Assembly (NCBI RefSeq): GCF_014701095.1
Contig: NZ_AP023439.1
Coordinates: 1,104,001-1,168,000 of the forward strand
DNA length: 64,000 nt
From: Streptomyces tuirus
GTDB taxonomy: Bacteria > Actinomycetota > Actinomycetes > Streptomycetales > Streptomycetaceae
Direction of reading: 5' to 3'
Shown here in pieces: positions 13,038 to 22,345 of this stretch. Below the pieces are notes generated by a model. The model ran no database searches. It had not been told where the DNA came from and worked only from the letters and a program-made list of their open reading frames with translations. How positions within the stretch are numbered: position 1 is the first letter of the stretch; each line of letters starts with the position of its first letter. The position numbers were made by a program, and so were the translations under genes.

Positions 13038-14149
13038 CGGCGCTTCCCCGAGGGGCGGCCGCGGCCACGCGTGCGCGAGGCGGGCTGGTTGCGCGGCCCG
13101 ACCACCGCGGGTGCGGCGTCCTCGGGCTCGTCCGCGTACGCCTCGTCGTCGCCCAGGACCTGGGTCTCGCCCGTGGCGGCGGTCTGGGCCCGCTTGGCGA
13201 GGACGCGCTTCTTCAGGGCCTTCATCGCCGGCTCGCGCTCCTTGAGGTCGGCGACGAGCGGCGTGGCGATGAAGATCGAGGAGTACGCACCGGCGGCCAG
13301 GCCGACGAACAGCGACAGCGAGATGTCGTTCAGCATGCCGGCGCCGAGGACGCCGCCACCGATGAACAGCAGGCCCGCGACCGGCAGCAGCGCGACCACC
13401 GTGGTGTTGATGGAGCGGACCAGGGTGCTGTTGATCGAGCGGTTGGCGACGTCGCTGTAGGTCCAGCGGGTCTGCTTGGTGAGGTCCTTCGTCTGTTCCT
13501 TGAGGCTGTCGAACACCACGACCGTGTCGTAGAGCGAGTAACCGAGGATGGTCAGCAGGCCGATCACCGTGCCCGGCGTGACCTCGAAGCCGACGAGGGC
13601 GTAGATGCCGACGGTGATGGTGATGTCGTGGATCAGCGCGATGAACGCGGCGACCGCCATGCGCCACTCGAACGCGATGGCCAGGTAGATCACCACGAGG
13701 ATCAGGAAGATGCCGAGGCCCTGCCAGGCCTTGTTGGCGATCTGCTCGCCCCAGCTGGGACCGACCAGCTCGGCGTTGATCTGCTCCGCGTCGACGTTGA
13801 GGTCGTCCGAGAGCTGGTTCTTGATCTGGTTGGCCTTGTCGGTCTCGATGCCCGAGACCTGGATGCGCATGCTTCCGTCGCCGAGCTCCTGGACGATCGC
13901 GTCGTGACCGGAGGCCCTTTCCGCGTACTCCTCGGCCTGGGACACCGAGACGCTGACGTTCTTCGGGGTGGTGAAGACGGCACCGCCCTGGAACTCGATG
14001 CCCATGTTCAGGCCGCGCACCGCCAGGCCGACGATGGCCGTGATGGTGATCAGGATCGACAGGCCGTACCAGATCTTGCGGTTCTTGATGAAGTCGTAGC
14101 CGATCTCGCCACGGTGCAGCCGGGCGCCGAGGTTGCCGAGTTTCGACAT
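13034..14149 (-). CDS. secF: Protein-export membrane protein SecF
   Basis: 371 residues from MSKLGNLGARLHRGEIGYDF, chosen because GGAGGCG precedes it and it starts 1 base after the secD stop. Six-span RND-type Sec auxiliary subunit that works with SecD to drive late translocation by proton motive force. Signatures include the first span with GLNMGIEFQGGAVF, the periplasmic P4-type domain, and DTVVVFDSLKEQTK near the conserved loop. The C-terminus is long, basic and disordered (ending RTRGRGRPSGKRR), as in other streptomycetes. Confidence 0.96.
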   Translation of the reverse strand: MSKLGNLGARLHRGEIGYDFIKNRKIWYGLSILITITAIVGLAVRGLNMGIEFQGGAVFTTPKNVSVSVSQAEEYAERASGHDAIVQELGDGSMRIQVSGIETDKANQIKNQLSDDLNVDAEQINAELVGPSWGEQIANKAWQGLGIFLILVVIYLAIAFEWRMAVAAFIALIHDITITVGIYALVGFEVTPGTVIGLLTILGYSLYDTVVVFDSLKEQTKDLTKQTRWTYSDVANRSINSTLVRSINTTVVALLPVAGLLFIGGGVLGAGMLNDISLSLFVGLAAGAYSSIFIATPLVADLKEREPAMKALKKRVLAKRAQTAATGETQVLGDDEAYADEPEDAAPAVVGPRNQPASRTRGRGRPSGKRR

Positions 14150-14150
14150 C

Positions 14151-15917
14151 TCACGCCTCCTTCGTCTCGACGGGGGCGGAGGGACGGCGGGTGCGGCGCA
14201 GTGGCGGCTGGGCACCCAGGCTCTTCGGGTCGAGGCCGGACCACTTGTGGCCGTTCGCGAAGAAGGGCCGACGCGCCAGCAGGGTCAGCAGCGGCTTGGT
14301 GAAGAGGAAGACCACGACGACGTCGAGCAGCGTGGTCAGGCCGAGCGTGAAGGCGAAGCCGCGCACCTTGCCGACGGTGACGATGAAGAGCACCGCGGCG
14401 GCGAGGAAGGACACGAAGTCGGAGACCAGGATGGTGCGCCGGGCGCGAGGCCAGGCCCGCTCGACGGCGGGGCGCAGCGTACGGCCCTCGCGGATCTCGT
14501 CCCGGACGCGTTCGAAGTAGACGATGAACGAGTCCGCCGTGATGCCGATGGCGACGATGGCACCGCAGACGGCCGGCAGGTTCAGCGCGAAGCCGATGGC
14601 CGGGCCGAGCAGGGCCATGAGCGTGTAGGTGAGGGCGGCGGAGACCAGCAGCGAGAGGATCGCGACGAACGACAGACCGCGGTAGTAGGCCAGCAGGTAG
14701 ATGACGACCAGGGCGAGACCGATGGCGCCGGCGATCAGACCGGCCTGCAGCTGGTCACCGCCCAGCGCGGCGGTCACGGTCGTCATGCTGTCCACCTTGA
14801 AGGTGAGCGGCAGCGCACCGTAGCTCAGCATGTTGGACAGGTCCTGGGCGGACTGCTGGTTGAAGTTGCCGGAGATCTCGGCGTTGCCGCCGGTCAGGGC
14901 CTGCCGGACGAACGGGTCGGAGACGACCTCGCCGTCCAGGACGATCGCGAACTGGTTCTGCGGGGACTGGTTCTGCGCCAGCTTGCCGGTGATGTCGGCG
15001 AACTTCTTGGCGCCGCCGTCGGTGAAGTCCATGGTGACGGTCCAGCCGGCACCGGTCTGCGTGTTCAGGACGGCCTGGGCCTTGTCGACGTCCGTGCCGT
15101 CGACCTCGGCGGGGCCGAGGATGTACTTCTGCCACTGGCCCTGCGCGTTCTTGCCGCAGGCCAGGGTGGGCTCGGAGGCCTTGACGCCGTCGCCCACGGT
15201 GGAGCGGGCCTTGGCGTCGGTGCAGTCGAGCTTGGCGTACTTCGCCTGCAGCGCGTTCGCGTCGGCCTCGGCGGAGCCGCCGCTCGCCGACGGGGACGGG
15301 CTGGCCCCGGGCTTGTCCGAGGCGCTCGCGGAGGGCGAGGCGTCGGCCTTCAGCCCGTCGGTGACCGCGCGGCCCTGGGTGGTGGGCGTGGCGGACGGCG
15401 AGGCGGAGTTCTTGTCGGTGGCCGAGGGCTTGTCGCCGGCCGCGCCGGACGGCTTGCCCGAGGGGCTGCCGGTGGGGCTCGGGGAGGGGCTGGCCGCGTC
15501 CTTGCCGCCGGAGACCTCGGTGGCGATGACCGGGCGGAAGTAGAGCTTGGCGGTGGTGCCGACCTGCTTGCGGGCCTGCTCGGAGTTGGTCCCCTTGGGG
15601 ATGTTCACGACGATGTTGTCGCGGCCCTGCGTCTGGACCTCGGCCTCCGAGACGCCCAGACCATTGACTCGGCGCTCCATGATGGAGACGGCCGTGTCCA
15701 TGTTGGTCTTGTTGATCGCCGACTCGTTGCCGGCCTCGGGGACCGCGCGGAGCGTGATGCTCGTACCGCCGGCGAGGTCGATGCCCAGTCGCGGCTTCGT
15801 GTGCCCCGAGGCGAACATCCCACCGGTGAGCGCCACGATGGCGATCAGGATCAGGGCCAGCGAGCGCCCCGGCTTGCTCCGGGCGCTCGCGCTCCTGCCC
15901 TTTTTAGGTGTGGCCAC
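14151..15917 (-). CDS. secD: Protein-export membrane protein SecD
   Basis: 588 residues from the GTG of (V)ATPKKGRSASARSKPGRSL, preceded by GGGAGTACGAG. It forms the SecDF complex with SecF. First span about residues 20-40, followed by LGIDLAGGTSITLRA, and C-terminal spans including IAGAIGLALVVIYLLAYYRGLSF and TADSFIVYFERVRDEIREGR with the conserved proton-path region. The large periplasmic head carries an insertion of roughly 90 residues of Ser/Pro/Ala/Lys repeats (around residues 150-240) absent from E. coli SecD. The yajC-secD junction contains a very strong inverted repeat. Confidence 0.96.
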   Translation of the reverse strand: MATPKKGRSASARSKPGRSLALILIAIVALTGGMFASGHTKPRLGIDLAGGTSITLRAVPEAGNESAINKTNMDTAVSIMERRVNGLGVSEAEVQTQGRDNIVVNIPKGTNSEQARKQVGTTAKLYFRPVIATEVSGGKDAASPSPSPTGSPSGKPSGAAGDKPSATDKNSASPSATPTTQGRAVTDGLKADASPSASASDKPGASPSPSASGGSAEADANALQAKYAKLDCTDAKARSTVGDGVKASEPTLACGKNAQGQWQKYILGPAEVDGTDVDKAQAVLNTQTGAGWTVTMDFTDGGAKKFADITGKLAQNQSPQNQFAIVLDGEVVSDPFVRQALTGGNAEISGNFNQQSAQDLSNMLSYGALPLTFKVDSMTTVTAALGGDQLQAGLIAGAIGLALVVIYLLAYYRGLSFVAILSLLVSAALTYTLMALLGPAIGFALNLPAVCGAIVAIGITADSFIVYFERVRDEIREGRTLRPAVERAWPRARRTILVSDFVSFLAAAVLFIVTVGKVRGFAFTLGLTTLLDVVVVFLFTKPLLTLLARRPFFANGHKWSGLDPKSLGAQPPLRRTRRPSAPVETKEA

Positions 15918-16003
15918 CTTCTCGTACTCCCTCTCGGGCCACCTCGCTCCGGATCGGCGGACGGGCGGCCATGACATGGTGTCGGGATTCCGTGCGAGCT
16001 GGG

Positions 16004-16048
16004 CGTGTCCCGGGGTGCGCGGGCCGGGCCCGCGCACCCCGGGACACG
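16004..16048 (-). terminator. 22-bp palindromic hairpin between yajC and secD
   Basis: CGTGTCCCGGGGTGCGCGGG... (16004-16025) is the exact reverse complement of 16027-16048, with a single base between. It starts 2 bases after the yajC stop. There is no U-tract. It may terminate or attenuate transcription, or protect the yajC mRNA end, and so set the yajC:secDF ratio. Confidence 0.7.
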
Positions 16049-16049
16049 A

Positions 16050-16541
16050 CTACTTCGCCTCGGAGTCGCCGTCGGTCTTCTTCGGCTCTGCGTCCGACTT
16101 CGCCTCGGCGGCCTCGTCGGCCGGCTCGTCGGCCGCGTCCTTCTTGCCGAGGTCGACGGCCTTGTCGTCACCGGGGGCGTCGGCGGCGGGCTCGTCGGTC
16201 GCGGTGAGGGAGGAGGCGTCGTCCGGGACGATGTCGGCGTCGGACTTCAGGTCGTGCTCGATGCCGTGAACGATGCGGTTGTACTCGTCGTCGGTGAGGA
16301 CGGCGCCGATGGCGTTCTTGGCGAACAGGAGGTCGACGCCGGGACCGGCGTCGAGGAGGACGGTGTCCTCGTTCACTTCCTTGACCGTCGCGTACATGCC
16401 CCCGATGGTGCGGATACCGCTGCCGGGCTGCATCTGGTTCCGCATGTCGACGGCCTGCTGCTGCTTCTTCTTGGCCGACCGGGTCATCAGGAACATGGCC
16501 CCGATGAGCACGATGAACGGGAGGAGGGTCAGGAGACTCAC
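16050..16541 (-). CDS. yajC: Preprotein translocase subunit YajC
   Basis: 163 residues, GTG start (SLLTLLPFIVLIGAMFLMTRSAKKKQQQ). One N-terminal transmembrane segment followed by a small cytoplasmic domain with the family motif PGSGIRTIGGMYATVKEV. The acidic C-terminal tail (DEPADEAAEAKSDAEPKKTDGDSEAK) is a lineage-typical extension. It associates with SecDF. It is the first gene of the yajC-secD-secF-apt unit, with a good promoter about 110 bases upstream. Confidence 0.94.
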   Translation of the reverse strand: MSLLTLLPFIVLIGAMFLMTRSAKKKQQQAVDMRNQMQPGSGIRTIGGMYATVKEVNEDTVLLDAGPGVDLLFAKNAIGAVLTDDEYNRIVHGIEHDLKSDADIVPDDASSLTATDEPAADAPGDDKAVDLGKKDAADEPADEAAEAKSDAEPKKTDGDSEAK

Positions 16542-16627
16542 GGGTCGGTACTTCCTTCACACGACCGCGCTGTGAGCGGCCAGCTGGTTGGGGGTATGTA
16601 CGCCGCCGACAAAGGCGGCATCGGCGG

Positions 16628-16657
16628 AGTCTAAGCGAGTCCGCGCGCATGGAACAA
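16628..16657 (-). promoter_or_regulatory. Promoter for yajC-secDF-apt
   Basis: On the minus strand, TTGTTC (16657-16652), an 18-base spacer, and TAGACT (16633-16628) match the vegetative consensus well. It sits about 90 bases before the yajC GTG. Predicted start near 16621. Confidence 0.5.
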
Positions 16658-16710
16658 CGCTCAGCATGGCACCGGGGTTCCCCTTGCGGCCACTGACCTC
16701 GCCGCCCCGC

Positions 16711-16734
16711 GGGCGTGACGGAGGCGTCACGCCC
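16711..16734 (-). terminator. Terminator at the end of ruvB
   Basis: GGGCGTGACG (16711-16720), loop GAGG, CGTCACGCCC (16725-16734): a 10-bp perfect stem that overlaps the last codons and stop of ruvB. Confidence 0.7.
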
Positions 16735-17797
16735 CGAACAAGTCCCCTTGTCCGTTTCCGGCGCTCTGGGAGCGGGGCGGGGTGAGGCCGAGATGTGCCC
16801 ATGCGGCGGGAGTGGCGACCCGGCCGCGGGGGGTCCGGGCCAGCAGGCCCTCCCTGACGAGGAAGGGCTCGGCGACCTCCTCCACGGTCTCACGTTCCTC
16901 CCCCACCGCGACAGCGAGCGTGGAGAGGCCGACCGGACCACCGCCGAACAGCTTGAGCAGGGCCTCCAGCACGCCCCGGTCGAGGCGGTCGAGGCCGCGC
17001 GCGTCCACCTCGTACACGGCGAGGGCCGCTGCGGCGATGTCCCTGGTGATCAGGCCGTCGGCCTTGACCTGCGCGTAGTCGCGGACGCGGCGCAGCAGGC
17101 GGTTGGCGATGCGGGGCGTGCCGCGGGAGCGTCCGGCGATCTCGGCGGCGCCCTCCGGCTCGACCTCGACCTCGAGGAGGTTCGCCGAGCGGTGGATCAC
17201 CCGCTGCAGTTCGGCCGGTTCGTAGAACTCCATGTGCGCGGTGAAGCCGAAGCGGTCGCGCAGCGGGGGTGGCAGCAGGCCGGCCCGGGTGGTGGCGCCG
17301 ACCAGGGTGAAGGGGGGCAGCTCCAGCGGGATGGCGGTGGCGCCTGGGCCCTTGCCGACGATGACGTCGACGCGGAAGTCCTCCATCGCCATGTACAGCA
17401 TCTCCTCGGCGGGCCGGGACATGCGGTGGATCTCGTCGAGGAAGAGGACCTCGCCCTCCTGCAGGGAGGAGAGGATCGCGGCGAGGTCGCCGGCGTGCTG
17501 GATGGCGGGGCCCGAGGTGATGCGGATGGGGGCGCCCATCTCGGCCGCGATGATCATCGACAGGGTGGTCTTGCCGAGGCCGGGGGCGCCGGAGAGCAGC
17601 ACGTGGTCGGCGGTGGCGCCACGCGCGCGTGCGGCGCGCAGCACGAGGTCGAGCTGCTCGCGCACCTTCTCCTGGCCGATGAACTCGTCCAGGTCCTTGG
17701 GGCGCAGGGCGGCCTCGACGGCCTGGTCCTCACGGTCGGCGACGGAGTCCACCAGCCGCTCTGCGGAGTCGGCGTCGGTGGTGTCGTCCCAGTTCAT
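16727..17797 (-). CDS. ruvB: Holliday junction branch migration ATPase RuvB
   Basis: 356 residues ([18 protein letters not shown]). Hexameric AAA+ motor that drives branch migration with RuvA. Walker A GAPGLGKT at residues 70-77, Walker B FLDEIHR at about 119-124, sensor ATTRAGLL, and arginine finger region LRDRFGF. The winged-helix C-terminus ends [15 protein letters not shown]. Third gene of ruvC-ruvA-ruvB, 45 bases after the ruvA stop. Confidence 0.98.
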   Translation of the reverse strand: MNWDDTTDADSAERLVDSVADREDQAVEAALRPKDLDEFIGQEKVREQLDLVLRAARARGATADHVLLSGAPGLGKTTLSMIIAAEMGAPIRITSGPAIQHAGDLAAILSSLQEGEVLFLDEIHRMSRPAEEMLYMAMEDFRVDVIVGKGPGATAIPLELPPFTLVGATTRAGLLPPPLRDRFGFTAHMEFYEPAELQRVIHRSANLLEVEVEPEGAAEIAGRSRGTPRIANRLLRRVRDYAQVKADGLITRDIAAAALAVYEVDARGLDRLDRGVLEALLKLFGGGPVGLSTLAVAVGEERETVEEVAEPFLVREGLLARTPRGRVATPAAWAHLGLTPPRSQSAGNGQGDLFGA

Positions 17798-17842
17798 GGA
17801 GTGTGCCTCGGAATCTCGGTACGGACGTGCGGACGGCTCGGA

Positions 17843-18448
17843 CTAGCGGGCGCGGTTCAGCGTCTGCAGGGCCACCTTCAGCAGCTGCCCCACCTGGGGC
17901 GTGCCCTCGGCGGCCTCGGCCTGCGGGGCCACGGCGGTCACGGCCTCGTCGGCCTCCCGGGTCGCGTACCCGAGGCCGATCAGGGCCGCGTGCAGCTGGT
18001 CACGCCAGCCGCTGCTGACGGGTGCGCCGACGGCGGGTGCACCGACCGGCGCGCCGAGGCGGTCCTTCAGCTCCAGGAGCAGTTTCTGCGCGCCCTTCTT
18101 GCCGATGCCGGGGACGGCGGTGAGGGCATTCTCGTCGGCGGTCGCGACGGCCCGGCGCAGGGCGTCCGGGCTGTGCACGGCGAGCATGGCCTGGGCGAGC
18201 CGGGGGCCGACGCCGCTGGCTGTCTGGAGCAGCTCGAAGACCTGCCGCTCGTCGTCGTCCGTGAAGCCGTACAGGGTGAGGGAGTCCTCGCGGACGACCA
18301 GGGAGGTGTGCAGCGTGGCCGGCCGGCCCACGCGGAGGGTGGACAGCGTGTTCGGCGTGCACTGGACGGCCATGCCGACGCCGCCGACCTCGACGACGGC
18401 GGCGTCCGGAGCGAGTGCGGCCACTGTGCCGCTGACGAAGGCGATCAT
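17843..18448 (-). CDS. ruvA: Holliday junction DNA helicase subunit RuvA
   Basis: 201 residues ([25 protein letters not shown]). Tetrameric junction-binding protein: an N-terminal OB fold, helix-hairpin-helix motifs ([17 protein letters not shown] and [21 protein letters not shown]), and a C-terminal RuvB-binding domain ([19 protein letters not shown]). The ATG overlaps the ruvC TGA (ATGA), so they are coupled. The frame is open upstream but this start is standard. Confidence 0.98.
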   Translation of the reverse strand: MIAFVSGTVAALAPDAAVVEVGGVGMAVQCTPNTLSTLRVGRPATLHTSLVVREDSLTLYGFTDDDERQVFELLQTASGVGPRLAQAMLAVHSPDALRRAVATADENALTAVPGIGKKGAQKLLLELKDRLGAPVGAPAVGAPVSSGWRDQLHAALIGLGYATREADEAVTAVAPQAEAAEGTPQVGQLLKVALQTLNRAR

Positions 18449-18984
18449 GCCGTCCGGCCTTTCGGTGCTTTGGCTGTGTGCAGGGCGACGGCCTGCTGGA
18501 GTCGGTTCTGCGCGGGGGCGCGCCAGATGTGGCAGATGGCGAGGGCGAGGGCGTCGGCCGCGTCGGCGGGCTTGGGCGGGGCACTGAGCCGGAGCAGGCG
18601 GGTGACCATGGCGCCCACCTGTGCCTTGTCGGCGCGGCCGCTGCCGGTGACGGCGGCCTTGACCTCGCTCGGGGTGTGCAGCGCGACGGGGATGCCGCGG
18701 CGGGCGGCGCAGAGCATGGCGACGGCGCTGGCCTGGGCCGTGCCCATCACGGTACGGACGTTGTGCTGGCTGAAGACGCGCTCGACGGCGACGAACTCGG
18801 GGCGGTGCTCGTCGAGCCACTGCTCGATGCCCTGCTCGACGGCGACGAGGCGGTGGCCTAGGTCGGCGTCGGCGGGTGTGCGGACGACGCCGACGCCGAT
18901 CATCGTGAGCGGCCGTCCGGCGACGCCCTCGACGACGCCGACACCACACCGGGTCAGTCCCGGGTCCACCCCCAGTACGCGCAC
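18445..18984 (-). CDS. ruvC: Holliday junction resolvase RuvC
   Basis: 179 residues from the GTG of (V)[13 protein letters not shown], with GGGGAGGGCGC before it. Endonuclease that cuts Holliday junctions. The RNase H-like acidic residues are visible: D in VLGVDPG, E in AVERVF, and the DAAD motif in [15 protein letters not shown]. First gene of the ruvCAB operon. No SOS/LexA-type box was recognised in the 197 bases upstream. Confidence 0.97.
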   Translation of the reverse strand: MRVLGVDPGLTRCGVGVVEGVAGRPLTMIGVGVVRTPADADLGHRLVAVEQGIEQWLDEHRPEFVAVERVFSQHNVRTVMGTAQASAVAMLCAARRGIPVALHTPSEVKAAVTGSGRADKAQVGAMVTRLLRLSAPPKPADAADALALAICHIWRAPAQNRLQQAVALHTAKAPKGRTA

Positions 18985-19125
18985 GCGCCCTCCCCTTTTG
19001 CGGCTAAACCGCCGCCGCTCTCGCGGACCTCGCTGAGCACCGTCGTGGTTCCTCAATCGATGGTCGCGGTCCGTGGACGGTGATCTTTGGCTGTGCCAGG
19101 CTATCCGCTGCCACCGACAACGACA

Positions 19126-19157
19126 GCGGGCCGGAAGACGTGTGTCCCCCGGCCCGC
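19126..19157 (-). terminator. Hairpin after yebC
   Basis: GCGGGCCGG (19126-19134) and CCGGCCCGC (19149-19157) with a 14-base loop, about 25 bases past the yebC stop. Confidence 0.5.
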
Positions 19158-19181
19158 CGAGTACGCAACATTCGCGGCGCG

Positions 19182-19934
19182 TTACGCGTCGACCTTCTCC
19201 ATGACCTCGTCGCTCACGTCGAAGTTGGCGAAGACGTTCTGCACGTCGTCGCTGTCCTCCAGCGCGTCGATCAGCTTGAAGATCTTCTTGGCGCCCTCCT
19301 CGTCCAGCTCGACCTGCATGGTCGGGACGAAGTTGGCGTCGGCGGAGTCGTAGTCGATGCCGGCGTCCTGGAGGGCGGTGCGGACCGCGACCAGGTCGGT
19401 GGCCTCGCTGAGGACCTCGAAGCTCTCACCGAGGTCGTTGACCTCCTCGGCGCCCGCGTCGAGCACGGCGGCCAGCACGTCGTCCTCGGACAGCTCGCCC
19501 TTGGGGACGATCACGACGCCCTTGCGGTTGAACAGGTACGACACCGAACCCGGGTCGGCCATGGAGCCGCCGTTGCGGGTCATGGCGACGCGGACCTCGG
19601 AGGCGGCGCGGTTGCGGTTGTCGGTGAGGCACTCGATGAGCACCGCGACACCGTTGGGACCGTAGCCCTCGTACATGATCGTCTCGTAGTCGGCGCCGCC
19701 GGCCTCGAGGCCGCCGCCGCGCTTGACCGCGGAGTCGATGTTCTTGTTCGGGACCGACTGCTTCTTCGCCTTCTGGATGGCGTCGTAGAGGGTGGGGTTG
19801 CCCTCGATGTCGACGCCGCCCATCCGGGCAGCCACCTCGATGTTCTTGATCAGCTTCGCGAAGAGCTTGCCGCGCTTGGCGTCGATCACGGCCTTCTTGT
19901 GCTTCGTCGTAGCCCATTTAGAGTGGCCGGACAT
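19182..19934 (-). CDS. yebC: YebC/PmpR family protein (TACO1-like)
   Basis: 250 residues beginning [25 protein letters not shown], the family hallmark. Three-domain YebC fold with [19 protein letters not shown] and [15 protein letters not shown]. Members are described as transcription regulators or as translation factors aiding synthesis of proline-rich or difficult proteins. Which applies here cannot be told from sequence. It sits between pdxT and ruvC on the same strand, a conserved position. Confidence 0.95.
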   Translation of the reverse strand: MSGHSKWATTKHKKAVIDAKRGKLFAKLIKNIEVAARMGGVDIEGNPTLYDAIQKAKKQSVPNKNIDSAVKRGGGLEAGGADYETIMYEGYGPNGVAVLIECLTDNRNRAASEVRVAMTRNGGSMADPGSVSYLFNRKGVVIVPKGELSEDDVLAAVLDAGAEEVNDLGESFEVLSEATDLVAVRTALQDAGIDYDSADANFVPTMQVELDEEGAKKIFKLIDALEDSDDVQNVFANFDVSDEVMEKVDA

Positions 19935-19982
19935 CTGCCTGTCTCCTTCGCGTAACCCATCTCAGCAACGAACGCAGGAATC

Positions 19983-20591
19983 CTACAAGGATCCGGCTGT
20001 CCGGTTCGCCCGCACCATGTCGACGAACAGGGCGTGGACGCGGTGGTCTCCGGTCAGTTCCGGGTGGAACGAGGTGGCCAGCGCGGTGCCCTGGCGGACC
20101 GCGACGATGTGGCCGTCGTGCTCGGCGAGCACCTCGGTCCGGGCTCCGACGGACTCCACCCAGGGGGCGCGGATGAACACGCCCTCCACCGGATCGCCCT
20201 CGATGCCCCGGACGCCGACGGCCGCCTCGAAGGACTCGTTCTGCCGGCCGAAGGCGTTGCGGCGCACGATCATGTCGATACCGCCGATGGTCTCCTGGCC
20301 CGAGCGCGGGTCCAGGATCTTGTCGGCGAGCATGATCATGCCGGCGCAGGTGCCGTAGACGGGCATGCCGTCCCGCACGCGCGCGCGGAGGGGCTCCAGC
20401 AGGCCGAACAGGACGGCCAGTTTGGAGATGGTGGTGGACTCGCCGCCGGGGATGACGAGACCGTCGACCTCGGCGAGTTCGTCGGGGCGCCGCACCGGCC
20501 TGGCCACGGCATCGGCCGCGGCCAGGGCGACGAGGTGCTCCCGTACGTCGCCCTGGAGAGCCAGGACGCCTATGACGGGGGTGTCGCTCAT
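19983..20591 (-). CDS. pdxT: Pyridoxal 5'-phosphate synthase glutaminase subunit
   Basis: 202 residues ([19 protein letters not shown]). Class I glutaminase that supplies ammonia to PdxS for de novo PLP synthesis. The glutamine-site motif PGGESTT, nucleophile Cys in YGTCAGMI, and catalytic His-Glu pair in [13 protein letters not shown] are all present. Located 13 bases after the pdxS stop, so cotranscribed. Confidence 0.97.
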   Translation of the reverse strand: MSDTPVIGVLALQGDVREHLVALAAADAVARPVRRPDELAEVDGLVIPGGESTTISKLAVLFGLLEPLRARVRDGMPVYGTCAGMIMLADKILDPRSGQETIGGIDMIVRRNAFGRQNESFEAAVGVRGIEGDPVEGVFIRAPWVESVGARTEVLAEHDGHIVAVRQGTALATSFHPELTGDHRVHALFVDMVRANRTAGSL

Positions 20592-20604
20592 GGATTCCTG
20601 TGCC

Positions 20605-21510
20605 TTACCAGCCGCGATTGGCGTAGCGCTCGGCCTCGGGGAGGGTGTCGCAGTTGATGCCGACCATGGCCTCGCCGAGGTTGCGGGACGCGTCGGCGAT
20701 GATCTTCGGGTCGTCGTAGAAGGTGGTGGCCTTCACGATGGCGGCGGCGCGCTTGGCCGGGTCGCCGGACTTGAAGATGCCGGAGCCGACGAAGACGCCC
20801 TCGGCGCCGAGCTGGCGCATCAGGGCCGCGTCGGCCGGGGTGGCCACGCCGCCGGCGGAGAACAGCACCACGGGGAGCTTGCCGAGCTCCGAGACTTCCT
20901 TGACCAGCTCGTACGGGGCGCGCAGCTCCTTGGCGGCGGCGTACAGCTCGTTGTTGTCGTAGCCGCGCAGGCGGGCGATCTCGTTCTTGATCTGGCGCAG
21001 GTGGCGGACGGCCTCGACGACGTTGCCGGTGCCGGCCTCGCCCTTGGAGCGGATCATCGCGGCGCCCTCGGCGATGCGGCGCAGGGCCTCGCCCAGGTTG
21101 GTGGCGCCGCAGACGAAGGGGGTGGTGAAGGCGAACTTGTCGCTGTGGTTGACCTCGTCGGCCGGGGTGAGGACCTCGGACTCGTCGATGTAGTCGACGC
21201 CGAGGGACTGCAGGACCTGGGCCTCGACGAAGTGGCCGATGCGGGACTTGGCCATGACCGGGATCGAGACGGCGTCGATGATGCCCTCGATCATGTCCGG
21301 GTCGGACATGCGGGCCACGCCGCCGTCCTTGCGGATGTCGGCGGGGACCCGCTCCAGGGCCATGACGGCCACGGCGCCCGCGTCCTCGGCGATCTTGGCC
21401 TGCTCCGGTGTGACGACGTCCATGATCACGCCGCCCTTGAGCTGCTCGGCCATGCCGCGCTTCACTCGGGCGGTACCGGTCTCGGGAGTCTGGATTTCGG
21501 AGATGGACAC
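20605..21510 (-). CDS. pdxS: Pyridoxal 5'-phosphate synthase subunit PdxS
   Basis: 301 residues from the GTG of (V)[22 protein letters not shown]-barrel synthase that condenses ribose 5-phosphate and glyceraldehyde 3-phosphate with ammonia from PdxT. Highly conserved stretches include [42 protein letters not shown] and [19 protein letters not shown]. The longer open frame upstream has no family similarity. A GAGGT lies before the GTG. Confidence 0.97.
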   Translation of the reverse strand: MSISEIQTPETGTARVKRGMAEQLKGGVIMDVVTPEQAKIAEDAGAVAVMALERVPADIRKDGGVARMSDPDMIEGIIDAVSIPVMAKSRIGHFVEAQVLQSLGVDYIDESEVLTPADEVNHSDKFAFTTPFVCGATNLGEALRRIAEGAAMIRSKGEAGTGNVVEAVRHLRQIKNEIARLRGYDNNELYAAAKELRAPYELVKEVSELGKLPVVLFSAGGVATPADAALMRQLGAEGVFVGSGIFKSGDPAKRAAAIVKATTFYDDPKIIADASRNLGEAMVGINCDTLPEAERYANRGW

Positions 21511-21646
21511 GGGTGACCTCGCTGATGGGAAAGACGGTTTCTGCAGCACTGAGGAAACGTGAGAGAACCAGGCCACAGCAAGGGCCAATAGGAACGCCGT
21601 GGATCCTTTTGCGACGGACGGCCCGAAAACGACAGGTGAACGGGGC

Positions 21647-22189
21647 CTAGGCGGCCCGGTCCACCAGGGCCACCGGAGGCTCGTCGTCCATTTCGAAGGC
21701 CATCGGGAAGGGGGCGTGGCCGGCCAGGCGGAACCAGCGGACCTTGCGATGCCGGCGCAGGGCACGGGCCGCTCGTACGGCGTCATTGTGGAAGCGCCGG
21801 GCCATCGGCACCCTGCGGACCGCCTCGGTGAGTTCCCGGGCCGCCTCCTCTCCCCCGGGCGCCTCCCGCACCGCCTCCACCTGCGGGGCCTCCCCGAAGA
21901 CGGCACGCAGCGCCTGGCTCAGTTCGCTCTCGGCCACTTCCCGCTGCTCCTCCTCGGCCTGCCGGGCGGCGTGCGCGGCCTCGTACAGCACGATCGAGGC
22001 GGCCGGGTCGAGGACCCCTGACGTCGCCAGTTCCTGCGCGACCGAGGCACGCCGCAGCAGCTGGGCGTCCAGGGCCGCGCGGGCGGCGTCGATGCGGGCG
22101 TGCAGACGGTCGAGCCGGCCGGCGGTCCAGCTCAGGTAGAGCCCGATCGCGACCAGGGCGACGGCGATCCAGATGAGAGTGGTGGTCAC
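21647..22189 (-). CDS. LemA-like membrane protein
   Basis: 180 residues from the GTG (V)[20 protein letters not shown]; an in-frame TTG three codons upstream is also possible. One N-terminal transmembrane helix, then a long helical cytoplasmic or periplasmic domain ([31 protein letters not shown]) of the LemA type, ending [29 protein letters not shown]. Role unknown. It is located between the pimA block and pdxS, where mycobacteria carry a comparable membrane/Nudix protein (family knowledge, not checked). Confidence 0.75.
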   Translation of the reverse strand: MTTTLIWIAVALVAIGLYLSWTAGRLDRLHARIDAARAALDAQLLRRASVAQELATSGVLDPAASIVLYEAAHAARQAEEEQREVAESELSQALRAVFGEAPQVEAVREAPGGEEAARELTEAVRRVPMARRFHNDAVRAARALRRHRKVRWFRLAGHAPFPMAFEMDDEPPVALVDRAA

Positions 22190-22245
22190 GGGCGGCAAGG
22201 CTAGCGGCAGGAGGGTCCGTGCCGTTCGCCCCGCCCTGCCCGTGG

Positions 22246-22345
22246 TCAGCGGTTGCGCTCCTCCGCCAGGGGCGGGACGGACATCAGGGTCTTGAAGTGC
22301 CCCTTGGGATGGCCCTCGCCGACGAGAAGACCGGGCGCCCGCCCG
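22246..22345 (-). pseudogene. Coding-like orphan tail after pimA
   Basis: Between the pimA stop and the LemA-like gene, the frame shifted by one base relative to pimA stays open to a TGA at 22246-22248. It reads GRAPGLLVGEGHPKGHFK then TLMSVPPLAEERNR. Third positions are almost all G or C, as in real genes here, yet there is no ATG, GTG or TTG in frame before it that would not lie deep inside pimA. It looks like the end of a lost gene or an ancestral frameshifted extension. Confidence 0.4.

Noticed and set aside
18985..19181. Possible LexA/SOS box upstream of ruvC
   Set aside because: No GAAC-N4-GTTC-type palindrome is present in this gap.
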